From Micropterus salmoides (Eukaryota; Chordata; Actinopteri; Centrarchiformes; Centrarchidae): a DNA stretch of 64,000 bases. The first letter of the stretch is position 1, and every line of letters starts with the position of its first letter. Under the pieces are notes generated by a model that was not told the DNA's origin, searched no databases, and was given only the letters and a program-made list of their open reading frames with translations. A program made the translations under genes and the position numbers. Shown here in pieces: positions 48,831-61,389 of this stretch. The stretch lies in assembly GCF_014851395.1 (NCBI RefSeq), contig NW_024040152.1:23111144-23175143 (forward strand), given 5' to 3'.

Positions 48831-51008
48831 ATGACTTCTTGCTCAGAGATCTGTGGGTCGGAGTATGGTGAGCAAGCTCATGCCAGCAGCAGGAACTGTC
48901 AGCAGTATGGCGTCCGGTCCTACCTACACCAGGTACAATGCAGACACACGCACACACACACATATACAGTATATACCCATACAAAAGAGAGAGAGAGAAG
49001 TGTGGGGTATTAGAACCATTATCAACAATTCTCTTTTATCACAAGAGCTTTATCTTCAAAGTCGTAATCATATGACTGTTTCTGTTTGAAACTTGGGCTT
49101 TTAGATCTTGATCTCTTGTGGGTTTCAGTTTCCATATTTGTAACGTAAAAAAAAAAATCTCTATGATCTCTTATCCAGTTTTATGAGGAGTGCACAGCTT
49201 CTATCTGGGAACGTGATGAAGATTTTCAGATTCAGAGATCGCCTAGCCGGTGGAGCTCTTTACTCTGGAAGGTGAGGTTCACCTTCAATTTTGCTCAAAC
49301 ACAACCAAATCTCACCTGCTGTTTTTTGGATCATCATATTTTAGTTGTAAATACTGCAAGCAAGGATCGGTGATTACAACAAGACTTTTTCTTTACAGAA
49401 CATTAACAGCCTCTCTTTCATCCTGCAACTTGATTATTCCCGCCAGGTCTGTCTCGTGTTCGGCACCCTGATCTTGTTAGCAGGCCTCATTGTTGTTTTG
49501 GTGGGTTATGCCACTCCAACCAGGATTGAAGCATTTGGCGAGGATGATCTCCTTTTCGTTGACAGGTACAGTAGAGTATATTAATGGGAAGGAGGTACTT
49601 TAATCTTTAATACACTTGCACAGCTATCCTGTATATTTAACATTAACACTTGCAATCTGTACTGTATTTTCTACCAACACATGATTATAATGGAGAGCAC
49701 ATTGTTTTGGTAGAATATACATGCATTAGATTAGGGGTAGCCAGTGTAAAAAGCTTTGATCAAACATACTATTCTATTGGAACAGCTGGTATTTCAGTCT
49801 TAACGACAACAAAATTGCAATAATTTAACAAAATACTTTATAATAGAGCTGATTTGCTGAGAAATGTTGTTATATGAATCATGTACCAATAAAGTACTTA
49901 CTAGTTCCCACTTGTAATTAAATGTAGGCACTCTGAAAGCAAATAAGAACATGGGTTGCAAGGGTTTGGATATGCCACCAAAACTGCAGATGTGCAGTGA
50001 GGTAAAGGGCTTTAATATATAAAAACATACAACATTAATAAAGATTTTAAATATTTAGCTTATGTTCCCAAAATCACAACAGATGTACTCATCATTGATG
50101 GGGTACAGCAAAATAGTTTTGGGATAGGAAGCTCAAATCTAAACAATAAGGAGGGACTTGTTAGTCAATTATGGAGTACAGCAACTTACTTATAGGGAAC
50201 AGGATAACCACTAGCCCACTGCATATGCAAATTATACAACCAGATTATGTTCTTGGGTTTGACTGCAGTGCATTACGTTATAGGTTCTGCAGAAAGTATC
50301 AGTTTTGATAGCACCATTGTTTCCAAACTTCAGTTTTATATCCCAGTACTGTACGCCATAGGTACCCATTATATCCAAAAATACTCTTTCTTACTCCCTT
50401 GTTCCCCATAATAGTGTTTTTTCTTTCACTGAACCTACATATAAGTACCAGTCAGGAACCAATAATATCTCATTGGTGCATGAATCATGCAGGATTATAC
50501 TGTAAATCACGGGCTTTATAATGAAGTGTACCATTTTTTTAAAAACAAACTGTCATTTTCTTCAACAGCCACGCCGTCAGTTTCAACCGTGTACTGGATA
50601 TCTGTAAGCTAACTGGTGCTGTGCTGTTCTGTGTGGGAGGCACTTCCATGGCTGTGGGTCTCCTGCTGTCTGCCTTTGCCAAAAGCTATTCCAAAGAAGA
50701 ACTGTATCTGCAGCAGAAGTTTAAGGAGAGGTTGGCAGATCTGCACGCAACAGTTGGTAAGATTTCACTCTGTACTTATTAGCACACATTATTAACATTA
50801 AATATTAAACATTAAGTAGTGCAAGTTGTGTAGTGCTTACTGATATACTATGCCCATACTGTTGTGTATGAATATCCCACCTAGCAGAACTGCTTTTGTC
50901 ATAGGTACCCCCATAATGAGAGCGCCGACCCCCGGGGAAGGAAAGGTGCCAGTCACACTTTCTAAAGTCCAGAACATCCAGCCAATGACCACAAAGTCAG
51001 AGACCTGA
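48831..51008 (+). CDS. Neurensin-1, five coding exons
   Basis: Joined exons 48831-48932, 49179-49271, 49447-49565, 50569-50756 and 50905-51008 encode 201 residues, close to the roughly 195 of mammalian neurensin-1. Every intron is GT...AG and the phases agree. The N-terminus has the cysteine-rich SCSEICGS motif and YGVRSYLHQ (residues 26-34). Exon 2 gives FYEECTASIWERDEDF and RSPSRWSS. Residues about 66-88 form the first membrane segment, followed by RIEAFGEDD. Residues about 119-142 form the second, then KSYSKEELYLQQKFKERLAD and the C-terminal PGEGKVPVTLSKVQNIQP. In the known family this is a neuronal vesicle membrane protein linked to neurite growth and transport. The C-terminal KVPVTLSKVQN and the intact EAFGE motif favour neurensin-1 over neurensin-2, as does the neighbouring dcdc2-like gene. 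The ATG at 48831 lies 17 bases after a TCATGCAG acceptor (48813) and is the first in frame. Confidence 0.93.
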
Positions 51009-51205
51009 CAGAAGTCCAGATGAAGGCATATAGTGAAGAAGTGTGTATGATGGTTGATTGGTGTGCAGAATATGTGTGAGCGCGGACATGCGTATGTCTC
51101 TCAATCTGTGTGTGCATTTTTTTCTTTTGAAAGGTCAAATTACATGACAGATAGTATTGGTTCCTCATCTATATTTGCCTAATAAAGCTTTTTTTAAGGT
51201 TATCT
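51009..51205 (+). other. nrsn1 3' UTR and polyadenylation signal
   Basis: The stop TGA at 51006-51008 is followed by about 170 bases to AATAAA at 51181-51186, with a T-rich tract just after it (GCTTTTTTTAAGG). This gives a short 3' UTR ending near 51200. Longer isoforms using later signals cannot be excluded. Confidence 0.65.
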
Positions 51206-51209
51206 AGGT

Positions 51210-52125
51210 GCAGAGTTACTATAGCTGAGCAAATGTCATCAGTCAGATGTATCAAATTCATAGTAATGAAAAAAGCACACGCAGGTCTGGAGCTCTACCC
51301 AGAAAATAAAACCACCGAAACAAATCAATAGAACTAGAAGAGTATTTGTCTGTCAAGAGGATTCAAATTTTGTAAATAAGGATGGTGTCGAGCAACAGAT
51401 GCAATGTTGTTTGAAGTTATTGGTGATTGGCCCCCATTCTCTGAAATGATCAAAAGCACTGATAACAACAACCTTTATCTCTTCCTAGTGTCTAAAAGTA
51501 GATCAGAGGATGAGCGTTCCTCTGTGCAGAATACTTTGTGTGTACTGTGTGTACATGTACGTATATGTAGCGTAACTTCATTACAGCCCTCAAAGTGAGC
51601 GCTGTCAATCAAAAACTGCACAATATAAATACATCTGCTTTAGTTCATGAATACTTAGGCACTGTTTACATGTAACGCCAAGCCAAGAGAAGCCACTTCG
51701 TTAGAAGTTCACACATCATCAGAAAAGATTAGAGATAATCACTGAATAGCTCAGACCTCGAGGGTAGATTTCACACTGACATTTTCTTCTGCCTTATTAG
51801 GCATCTGACCTTGTCTTCTTCAGTGAATCTTCAGACAGGATCGATAGATGAGACAGGACAGAAAAAAATTTGAATCAAACAGGTTACTTTCTAGATAATG
51901 CAAATAAAGCATTCCACCACCACCTTTCTATCTTTTTCCTACAAAACATAATTGCCCATTCTCTTCCTTTCTTTGTCTCTATCTCCCCCTGTGACAAATG
52001 CAAGCGTGTAGACACACACCTGCCTATCCATTCAAGCATGCACATTTTTGAATCAAATCGTTGTCAGCTAGTAGTCATGAGTTGGTAAAATAAAGTGCAG
52101 CTGCTACGTGTTAAAATGAAGATGG
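51210..52125. other. Gene-free stretch downstream of nrsn1
   Basis: No further exon or mobile-element end recognised between the nrsn1 polyadenylation signal and the hairpin at 52131. Undistinguished A+T-rich sequence. Confidence 0.45.
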
Positions 52126-52130
52126 AGTAA

Positions 52131-52194
52131 ATATATAAGCACCCTTATTACCAAAGCTTTATATATAGCTTTGGCAATAAGGGTGCTTATATAT
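52131..52194. repeat. Hairpin: 28-bp arms, 8-base loop, one mismatch
   Basis: Arms at 52131-52158 and 52167-52194 are reverse complements except for a single A/C position (52150 versus 52175). They contain TATATAAGCACCCTTATT on the left and AATAAGGGTGCTTATATA on the right. The loop is TTATATAT. The right arm runs into a retrotransposon-tail-like segment (ATTCATGCCAATAAAGC at about 52211), and TAAGGGTGCTT recurs a third time near 52250. It is probably a foldback created by a repeat insertion; a small RNA precursor is possible but less likely. Confidence 0.75.
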
Positions 52195-52240
52195 AATGTT
52201 GTTGTTGCTATACATTCATGCCAATAAAGCTAATTTTAGA
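52170..52240 (+). repeat. Retrotransposon 3'-tail-like fragment
   Basis: TTTGGCAATAAGGGTGC, then TGTTGTTGTTGCTATACATT, then CATGCCAATAAAGCTAATTT. This is the same pattern as at 15098 and 43134, with a short insertion after GGCAATA that forms the right arm of the hairpin. Confidence 0.45.
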
Positions 52241-52259
52241 GTGAGAGAGTAAGGGTGCT

Positions 52260-55200
52260 TCAAAAGAGACACGCAACGTGAGAGATGTGTTACATAAAGG
52301 GGGGTGAAGAGACCACATTCAGCTCTCTCATGAGATAACCTCAGCTACATCATGTTTGACAGCGCTCATTGTTTTCAGCCTGTCTGGATCCTTTAGATGC
52401 TTTAGATATTATAACTGCCTTCCTGTGCTCACGAGCAAAACTTGAAACTACATAGGCTACGTTAAAGTAAGCTGAACGGTATACAACATGTAATACTGTA
52501 GAAATCGTGAAATGTTGCATCATCAAAGCTTTTCTTTTGACTGGTTGAATATTCACATGCATACAATATGTGTAAACAGGCTTTACATGAAGGGTTTTTA
52601 TTTTATTTTATTTATTCTTATAAACCTAGCATTCACACACTCTGTAACTAACTTACAATCACAACAAGCTGATATTGGTCATGTTTTGCTGCTTTTTAAA
52701 AAAAGTGTATTAACATTTGTTTGTTGTTGCTTTTATTTTGATTGTTGATCTGTATACAGCAAAAATGCAGTTTATTTTTTTTTATTTACTGTACTTGGTT
52801 GGAACAATGTTGGAACAAGTCGCAGGCCAAGCACCATCAAGCTACATGCCTCCTACTGTGCATCAATGCTGCAGGTCATTCTAAACAATTTCTCCTCTTC
52901 AATTCCACGCAGCAACAATACCAGATACTTACTGTATAAATTTAAATAATTCTAATGCTGGCTACATAATGTTCATGTAAGTTGACCTTTTAATATTATT
53001 CCAAAACATGCACTTTTCTGTCTTTCTACTTTTACTTTGAAAAAAATCTTATGTCTTTTTAACACATTTGGACTCAGATACAACATAAACACCTAGCTGT
53101 AACTATGAGGAACAATATATTAGTAATTAAGACATTTTCAACGAACTTACCCAAACACTATTAAGCTGCAAACCTACTGTACAAGAAGGAAAACCACACG
53201 GTTAAAAGCTGTTATAAACAGGCTGTTATAAACAAACCCTCCAGAATGATCAGAGTGTATGATCAATAAATGTGCTGACTTGTAGTTCTATGCCGTGAAT
53301 TGTGAGTTTATTTTTAATCAATATATTTACCCTTGAGTTCTGCATTTCAATCCCGAAATCCAGAACGGATACTTTTCTGCTCTTCATCTGACCATCACAA
53401 AAATGGTCTCCCAGTTTATGTGTCTCCTAATGTAACAATGGATTCTCCTAGTACATAAAAAAAGTACACTGTACTTATTGGAGGTTGGATTGAATAAAGA
53501 ACAAATATATATCAATGTCAATATACATTATGTCTATTTTTCAAAGAACACAATAAAAATTGAAATATCCACATATTATATTGTATTCATCCTTTTACTC
53601 TCCCCATCACCACTTCAGTTGTATACACTGTACATCATACTGTTCATTGTCAGTTTACCTTCATGATTGATAATATATTTTACTTGACAATACTAAGAAC
53701 AAAAATATGTCGTACACGGGCTGAAACCCAAATTAGTGTTTTTACAGTTAATATGTCTTAGTTATATCTATTATTTCATGCTTTTTTAACCTCGTTTCCA
53801 TTGTAAAATCACTGCCTTGCAGTTTTGAATTGTGCAATAATCAACATGTTTTATCATCTATAACATTTTTAAGTACCTGAGATATAGGATTAGTTCAATA
53901 TAGTGTACATACTTAAGCAACTTTTGCTTTGTGTATGCCTTCACTTCAGGGAGAGAAACAGAAAAAAGTATAAGTAATAAATTTGTAAAGTATTAGTAAA
54001 GTAATTATGGGATTTGTTTTTTATTAATAAAAGACTCTAAACTGTTAATGTTGTTCCAACATACAAAGCCTTCATTGTGTAGAAGCTCTTACAGTAATCA
54101 ATTCAGGAGAGTCATTTAGGTAGGGGGAGCGCAGAAGGGTGCCGATGCTATTCAGGGCCTTATTAACACACCCACATACACACAAAGTCACACAAAGACA
54201 CACACACACACACTCTATAAAAGGGGCCAGAGGAGGAGATAAGACAGAATGGATGGTAACTCCAGAAATAGTACCTTGTAGATCATCACCTCGACCAGTC
54301 AGGCTGTATGACTCACACACAAACTGCCTTTCTCTGTGTGTCTCTCTCTCTCTTTGCTCTCTCCTTCTACCTCACTCGCTCTCTCACCCATGTTCTCCCA
54401 TGTGGGATGGTTGACTCAGAAACACATTGACTACATGAATCCCAATTTGAACAGCTGCAGGGACAAGAGGGCGATGAGGCCATCATAGACACTGAATTAG
54501 ATCACAGTTCACACTACAGGTTCCTGCCTGTGGGAGGCTGTTTATAGCAGCTTTATGCAACCTTGTTTCATTGGAAAACAGAGAGGCAAATCATCACATT
54601 TCAAATTTGTCTCACCTGTCTATTGATTAAAGCTGTTCAAGACTCAAGACTTGCTAACCTTTACATCTTGGTTTCTTAAATTAGATATAGGTCTAAATAA
54701 TTTATGTTAATACACATTATTATTATCTTAATTGGAACATTATGTAGAGCCAAATTTTATTGAGAATATACCTGATGAAAAATATTCCCAGTACATTTAC
54801 TTTATGTTGTGTACTGGCCTGAAATTGTGTGGTTTTGCAAAACTGGTTAAAGACTTTTTACTGTAAGCACTCAAGATTTATGCACACAAGCTGACTCAAC
54901 AAATTACTGCTATGCATATGAAGACTGGCTTTAAATAATAATGTTACTTAATATGTTGTCATACTGGACCCTTTGATTACATTGGGTGAAGACTGCATCC
55001 TTCCTTTCCTTAATGATAATGATGTGTTGCTAAAGGCTAACTCCTTTTAACAACTATATTGTACTTGTTGATGTTAGCTAAAAGGATATAAGGATATAAA
55101 AAGGATAGATAGATAGAAAATAACCTATAATGAGAATATAAAACAAAACATGTTGTGATGTAAGATGTGTTTTTTTGTGCAGTTTGGCGCCCCTACTGTT

Positions 55201-55315
55201 TCTGAGTTTGGTGTAGTTCACCCCTGTCAAAAATCGCTTAACACATGCATTTGTTATGATTATATTACTTCAAGTCGGAAACTTTGCTAATATTGTCAAT
55301 AACAAGTGTGCACAC
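52260..55315. other. Gene-free spacer between nrsn1 and dcdc2
   Basis: A+T-rich DNA with small unrecognisable frames. A short CA-rich run lies near 54171-54213 and a pyrimidine-rich run at 54320-54385. Nothing supports a gene. Confidence 0.45.
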
Positions 55316-55319
55316 CACA

Positions 55320-58060
55320 CAAGCAGCCTGTTCTCATTCTCAGGCGTCATAAATACCCGTCATATTTCAAGCAAAACGTCAATTCTGCATGTACAGGAGA
55401 TGCTCCTAGTTGCATGTGTATGACACGCATCCAGGCACGTCTGTATGTGACGGCCTGGGGTGACCAGAAATGCTAGTAGTACTTCCGGTCGCTAACTAGC
55501 TATCTAGCTAGCGAAGTTTGTGTTTAAGGCGTTGACAGTCCCCCGAGGCAACTTAACCGTCACAGAAGTGTGTGCCTAAACCTAAGTCAGTAAATATATG
55601 CATGTCGACCGGCTAACCCTACAGCTGTGCACATAGCAGGCGGCGTTTGTATTGCAACACAATAGCAAACTGCAGCGTATCATACTGTAGCAGACCTAAA
55701 TATTAGTCATGCAATTTAATAAATTTATGAGAATTGATACCCAATTATGAATTAATATTCATAAAATCAAAATTTTCCTCGTTTCAGGGCACCACCGGAG
55801 TTGTTATAATCCTAGAGTCTCAGGACCTCTAGGTAGTTTTAATAATTATACAATTATTACTAGTGATCAGTTAGTTAATAATCGCTCAATTATCTTAAAT
55901 CAGTCAGTCAGTCTCATATCTAAAGGGTCAATTCTCTTGGCAGGAACTAGAAATAGGCAACACACACAGCTCTTGGTTATATTACAGTGAATTTATTCTT
56001 TAACTAAGGTGATAAAAAGATGGTTGGATACAGGGAACATAAACATTTGCTGAACAATGAGCCTGGAGGTCCGATTGTGGGAAGCATTTGACTCATACGG
56101 CATAGAAGAGCTAATGAAAGTAAACTAATGCTATAATTTTAGGAGTTAAAATGGACATCTGATCACAGAACGTGTGTTAAGTCTTACTGCTTGTCGACAG
56201 CATGCTTTTGGCCTGTTGCACGGGTCCCACGCTAGCTGCCTGGCTGATCCTGGCTTTTTGCTAGGGATTCTCCGGGGTTCTCCGTGTCTGATTGAAAACG
56301 CCTCCTCCGCCTGGCAATTCGGCTGTTTTCAGGTTTCCTTCGTTGTAGCTGGCGAGACCACGTGGCTTGGTCTGACCTCGGTGAAGTTGGCTCGACGAAG
56401 AAGGCTTAAAATGGAACTTGGTCGTTCCTGAATTAGTCCAGTGTAACTTAACGGACTGATAACTTTAACAAACAAAAGAAATAAAGAAAATAAAAACACT
56501 TCACGTGTGTAACTTCAAGCGAAACAAAAGGGCCTGTTTCGCTGGCCGACTGAGGGCGTTGCCTGGTGTGGCATGTCGCTCTTTTGTTGCCTGGGGCGTG
56601 GTTCCCCAGGGGGTGTCTCAGATTTCCCAAGGGACTGCCTTTCTAAACTTAATGTCTAAAAAGAAATCTATTTGCGCGTATTATAATCAAATATTTTCCA
56701 CAATCGAACCTCAATGGTTGAACGGTTGTACTGTTCTAGGCATTTGGTAACAGGAAACAATTGTCACATTATTGGTCAGGATATTTATACATTTAACGGC
56801 ATTTCCAACGAGGGCATGTAATACTTATTTCGTCCACTTGGGGGAGCTCAGGTTACATGAGTACAGTAAAACATTCCTTTGTCCTCATTTCTAAAGGAAT
56901 TTTGTAGGAAAGTATTATGAACAAGCGTTGATTACATTAGATGAAGGAGTGTCTTGCTGAAAATGAAAACACTGCAAACGCAACTTTCTTTTCAGCACTA
57001 ATATCAACAACAGATAGCAACAACATGTTAACTGCTCAAATAGAGGCAAACGTAATCAAGTAACTAAAGATTTAATTAAACTTAATTAAATGCTTTGAGT
57101 CTTTGGAGACTGCAGTCCTTTGTCATCCAAAGTTTGGCTGTCCTGGGTTCTGTCACACCTAGGTGAGACAAGGAGTATCCCTTTGATGGGATAATAAACA
57201 AAGAGCAAAGTCAGTTGCCACGGAAACATGTGTGTGTGTGTGTGTGTGGGGGGGGGGGGGGGCAGTTTTGATAGGCTGTTCAGGGAAATGCCAATGGCTG
57301 GTTCGTGTCTCTTTGTCAGTTTAACAGTCAGGCCCCGCGTTATCAGCTTCGGAATCAAAAAGGTTTATTCAATATAAAATGCACAAATCCACACCGTTGT
57401 TCACTACAATACACATGCCAAATCGACATTTTGCGTAAAATAGTGTGTATATATGAGATGAGAACGGGTTGACACAAGACATAGCAATGTTACTTACCAG
57501 TCCAACAGAAAGAATGCCAGCTCAGAGTCTGTCTTCCTTAGTCAAGGTCCTCTTTGGTCTCTTCGCCTCTGCCATTAGCTAATGTTATGTCCATAGAGGC
57601 TGCTGAGCCCAGTTATGTTGCCTGCTTGACACCAGCACTGCCCTCCCTACCACCTGTTATTTCACGATAGAAAAGTTACATACCGTTGCTTAAAACTTGA
57701 GTGGCAAGTTAGTCAACAAAGCTAGAACCGACGCAAGAGCACTTACAGTAACGACACCAATGTCTGAGTGTGTTATTAAATAAAACATATTTTTGCCTTG
57801 CTCATTCTTTCATTAAGTTTGCTTAGCTTAAGTTTGATATCAACTCAAGATTTATAGCTAGCGGCTAAATCTGTCTGTTAAACCTCTGTCTGATTTTATT
57901 GAGTTGACAACTTTGCTAACACAGTTAAACATCATGAAAGTGCAATAGGTGCAAAGGAGCAAGCCAGCTAATAAGATGCAAAGGAGGAAATTATTTGGTT
58001 GGTTAGCCCGCTACTATTACATAATCGCTACTATTATGTAATCGCCGACGTAATCTGTAC
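55320..58060. other. Repeat-like block of uncertain class, higher GC and CpG
   Basis: Beginning at GCAGCCTGTTCTCATTCTCA the sequence changes character: more CpG (GACGGCCTGGGG, CTTCCGGTCGC, CATGTCGACCGGC), GCTAGC-rich palindromic stretches (near 55490-55515), and then a block at 55790-57360 with (TG)9(G)15 at 57230-57262. The style suggests mobile-element DNA (a DNA transposon terminus at the left and perhaps an LTR-like piece at 55790-57360), but I see no decisive termini, primer-binding site or coding remnant. The 85-codon frame at 56174-56431 is not recognised. Confidence 0.35.
57230..57262. repeat. (TG)n followed by a 15-base poly(G) run
   Basis: About nine TG units run straight into a G homopolymer. 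Such a poly(G) tract can form a quadruplex and is prone to sequencing error, so its exact length is uncertain. Confidence 0.9.
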
Positions 58061-58220
58061 TCTGCGCATGCGTTAGCGTCTGTAGCTACCTGTCAAGCTC
58101 CGTCTTAAACTTGACTCTTATCCAATTTTAATCCACACTTTTTCTTTACTTTTTTTATATCCTTTTTATTTAAGTTTTTAATTTAGGTTTTACGTGGGTT
58201 AAGGATTTTAGTCATCCGAC

Positions 58221-58819
58221 ATGGATTTTAAGCTAGATGACAGTAAAAACGCTATCAACACTACTGATCACAACAAAGCTCCGGCGACTAACGTTATGCT
58301 AGCCGAGATAACTCTGCCCCATGAGGACTGCACACTCCTTAAGAAAGTGAACAAAAAGATTGCTGACCTTATGGAAGACATCCGACGACTTTCAGAGGAA
58401 CTCAAAGAGAAAGATTCCCTGCTGACTGGCTTTATGGATGTGGCTTCAGTACAAGCCAAACAGATTGTTTCTCTTAGAGCAACCGCTAACATCCAGGACA
58501 CCGTGCTATGCGACCCCTCCTTCCAAGGCTTTCCTCCTGCTCGACTCCGAAGCATCAGTCAACCTGGGCTGAAGTGGTGGTCCGTGGCTGCAAGAGAGGC
58601 TCGGATGGGGCTGCCTCTCCTCCGTCCATCGGCCTCTCCAACCGCTATGCAGCCCTGTCTGACGACACTCCGGTCCATCCAGTGGCTTCGAGTCTCCCTG
58701 ATACAGATCCCTTTCGGCGGATAGTGCCTGCCGACACTGTTGCATCTCCTCCACCGGCTACATCTCCTGCACTGGCGGCAAACGGTCATTGGCTGGGCCG
58801 CCGGTCTGAAGGATCCTGA
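58221..58819 (+). pseudogene. LINE ORF1 remnant
   Basis: The first frame starts with ATGGATTTTAAGC at 58221. Residues about 40-80 form a charged heptad-like region (KKVNKKIADLMEDIRRLSEE) typical of an ORF1 coiled coil. The frame breaks between about 58500 and 58560, and the continuation is in the frame beginning 58508: TWAEVVVRGCKRG, then LSNRYAALSD, a segment characteristic of teleost L2 ORF1 linkers. Stops and a local GGATCCTGAA duplication (near 58811) terminate it. Such proteins bind element RNA; this copy cannot make one. Confidence 0.7.
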
Positions 58820-59119
58820 AGGATCCTGAAGGAGGCTGTGCTCAGACGCCCCGGAGGCCGTCTCTACCCTGCACCGTCGGGTAGCCCTTCTCTCAGGTCT
58901 GTTACTGCTACTCTAACACAACACTCGGCAGCTCACACACTCCATCCTCAGTCCGCACGCAGTGTTGAAGCATATTCTGCTCAGTCCTGCTCTGGAACCC
59001 CACAACCGGCATCTCCTCATCCCCTTTCCGAAATGTGCACATCCCACACAGCAATCATAGTAATCTTATAAGGATTAGGACAACTGCACCAACTCCAGCA
59101 CCTAGAACAAACTCATTTA

Positions 59120-59520
59120 AAATGCCTCTCTTCAATGTGAGATCTCTGTCAAGTAAGACTTTTATCTTAAATGATTTTTAAGGGTCATTTAAGGGTCAGT
59201 GGTCGTGGTGGTGGGCTAAATTGGGAAAAATTTTAAATGTCATCAAGTACGCTGTGATGAATTTAAATCCTTTGAAGTTCTCACTCTTAAAGTTGGAGGG
59301 TTGCAACCTATCATATTTGTTATAATTTATCGTCCCCCCTGGAGGATTTTTATCAGAACTTCCTGAATTTTTATCTACTCAGACTCACAGAATTGTTCTT
59401 TGTGGCGATTTTAATATTGACCCCACCAATGTTAATGCAACTGACTTTTTAAATATGGCCACTTCTTTTAACTTCAAACAACATGTCAAAGGGAAAACAC
59501 AGCCTAAAAAGGGAATGCAG
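59120..59520 (+). pseudogene. LINE apurinic endonuclease remnant
   Basis: LFNVRSLSSKTFILNDF near 59130-59190 marks the start of the AP endonuclease domain. After a stop and a deletion comes PIIFVIIYRPP (near 59310), then a frameshift, then IVLCGDFNID (near 59400), the GDFN motif of the endonuclease fold. The domain has lost most of its middle and cannot nick target DNA. Confidence 0.75.
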
Positions 59521-59594
59521 GACAGCAGAGGAAAAAATCCAGTCTCCAAGTCCATTACCTCAGTCGGAAGGATTTATTAATTAACTACAATAAC

Positions 59595-61389
59595 ATGGTT
59601 AAGGATGCAAGAACACACTATTTTTCTGAACTCATTACTACACATAAACACAATCCCAGGTTTCTGTTTAAGACTGTGGATCAGCTGGTAGACCCAACCC
59701 CTCCTTGTGCCTCAGCTGGAAGTAATGATGACTGTGAATTGTTTTTATCTTATTTTACCAATAAGGTGGTGTCAATCAGAGCCTCTATTACCCCCACGGC
59801 CTCTTACTCAGAGGTCCCTCACCAGCAACAAGAGAGTTTTAACCAGTTTTATCCCATCGACTTGTCTGAGCTTTTAAAAACAGTATCACAAATGAGAGTG
59901 TCCTCCAGCCCACTTGATGTAATACCTACAAAGTTTGTACTGAAAGTAATGGATTCTGTTGGGCCTCATTTGATCTCTGTATTTAACAGCTCCCTATCTA
60001 CTGGTTGTGTCCCTGATTATTTTAAAACGGCTTGCGTGAATCCACTTTTAAAGAAACCTGGTTTAGATCCCTCCCTCCCACAAAATTTTAGACCAAGTTC
60101 AAAACTGCCTTTTATTGCAAAGATTGTAGAAATAATTGTGCCCAAACAGCTGCTCACTGTACTGGAAAATAACAAATTATTTGAAAAGTTTCAGTCTGGT
60201 TTCAGGAAGTACCACAGCACTGAGACTGCCCTGCTTAAAGTCACCAATGACCTTTTAATGTCTGCTGATGAAGGCATGTGCTCAGTCCTGGTATTCCTGG
60301 ACCTTAGCGCTGCTTTTGACACCATTGATCACAACATCATGTTAGACAGACTGAGGCACTGGGTGGGGATCTCTGGTATGGCCCTAAAATGGTTTTCATC
60401 CTACCTGTCAAATTGGATGTTTTGTGTGTCTGTAAACAACTATGTCTCTTCGTTCTGTCCAGTTAAATATGGTGTGCCTCAGGGGTCGGTCTTTGGACCC
60501 ATTTTGTTTTCCTTGTATCTGCTTCCCCTTGGACATATTATCCATAAACATGGTATTTCTTTTCATATTTATGCTGATGACACACAAATGTACTTGCCCG
60601 TCAGATCCACAGACCCTGGAATGCTGAGTTCACTTAACAACTGCCTTTGTGAAGTTAAAAAATGGATGTCAAATAATTTCCTCCAGCTGAACTCAGACAA
60701 AACAGAAATCCTGGTCAGCGGGTCCCAGCAGATGGCAAAACAAATACTGCCATCTGCTGGTTCCCTAGTAAATCACATTAAGCCTGTTGCAAAGAACCTT
60801 GGTGTCTGGTTTGATAGTAATTTAAATTTCGAGCAGCACACCACAAAGCTTGTTCAATCATGTTTTTATCAACTTAGAAATAGCAAAAATGGACACCGTG
60901 ACCATTTTACACGCTTTCATCTCATCACGCCTGGATTATTGCAACAGCCTTTTCACTTGTTTAACCCAAAAATCTACTGATCGACTGCAGACTGTCCAGA
61001 ACTCAGCTGCCAGGCTTTTAACCAGAACAAAGAAATATGACCACATCATTCCTATTTTAGCTTCATTACACTGGCTCCCAGTGTGTTTTAGAATTGACTT
61101 TAAAATTCTATTGATTACTTTTAAAGCTCTTCGTGGCCTCTCGCCTTGTTATATTTCTGACCTTTTAGTCCCATACGCACCAGCACGTACCTTGAGATCC
61201 TCGGGCAGAGGTCTGCTATCTGTTCCAGTGTCTCGACTGAAAACTAAAAGGGACAGAGCGTTTGCAGTCACGACCCCGAGGCTCTGGAACAGCCTGCCCG
61301 AGGAAATCAGGTCGGCTGAGTCAGTGAACTCTTTTAAGTCCCTTATTAAAACATACTTTTATAGGAGAGCCTTTCCCGATCTTATTTGA
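59595..61389 (+). pseudogene. LINE reverse transcriptase (frameshifted, 5' truncated)
   Basis: The frame 59595-60980 (461 codons) contains the RT core: FRKYHSTETALLKV (finger), DLSAAFDTIDH (motif A, catalytic Asp at residue 236), YGVPQGSVFGP (motif B, near 293), HIYADDTQMYL (motif C, YADD at 326-329) and LNSDKTEILVSG (motif D). The catalytic aspartates are intact. A frameshift near 60885 moves the C-terminal region to the frame 60850-61389: SSRLDYCNSLF, LHWLPVCFRIDFKI and LWNSLPEEIRS, ending in a stop at 61389. The missing upstream join to the endonuclease and the frameshift mean no full protein. Confidence 0.88.

Noticed and set aside
55790..57360. Solo LTR of an endogenous retrovirus
   Set aside because: No convincing terminal TG/CA pair, target duplication, primer-binding site or viral coding remnant could be found, so it was left as an unclassified block.
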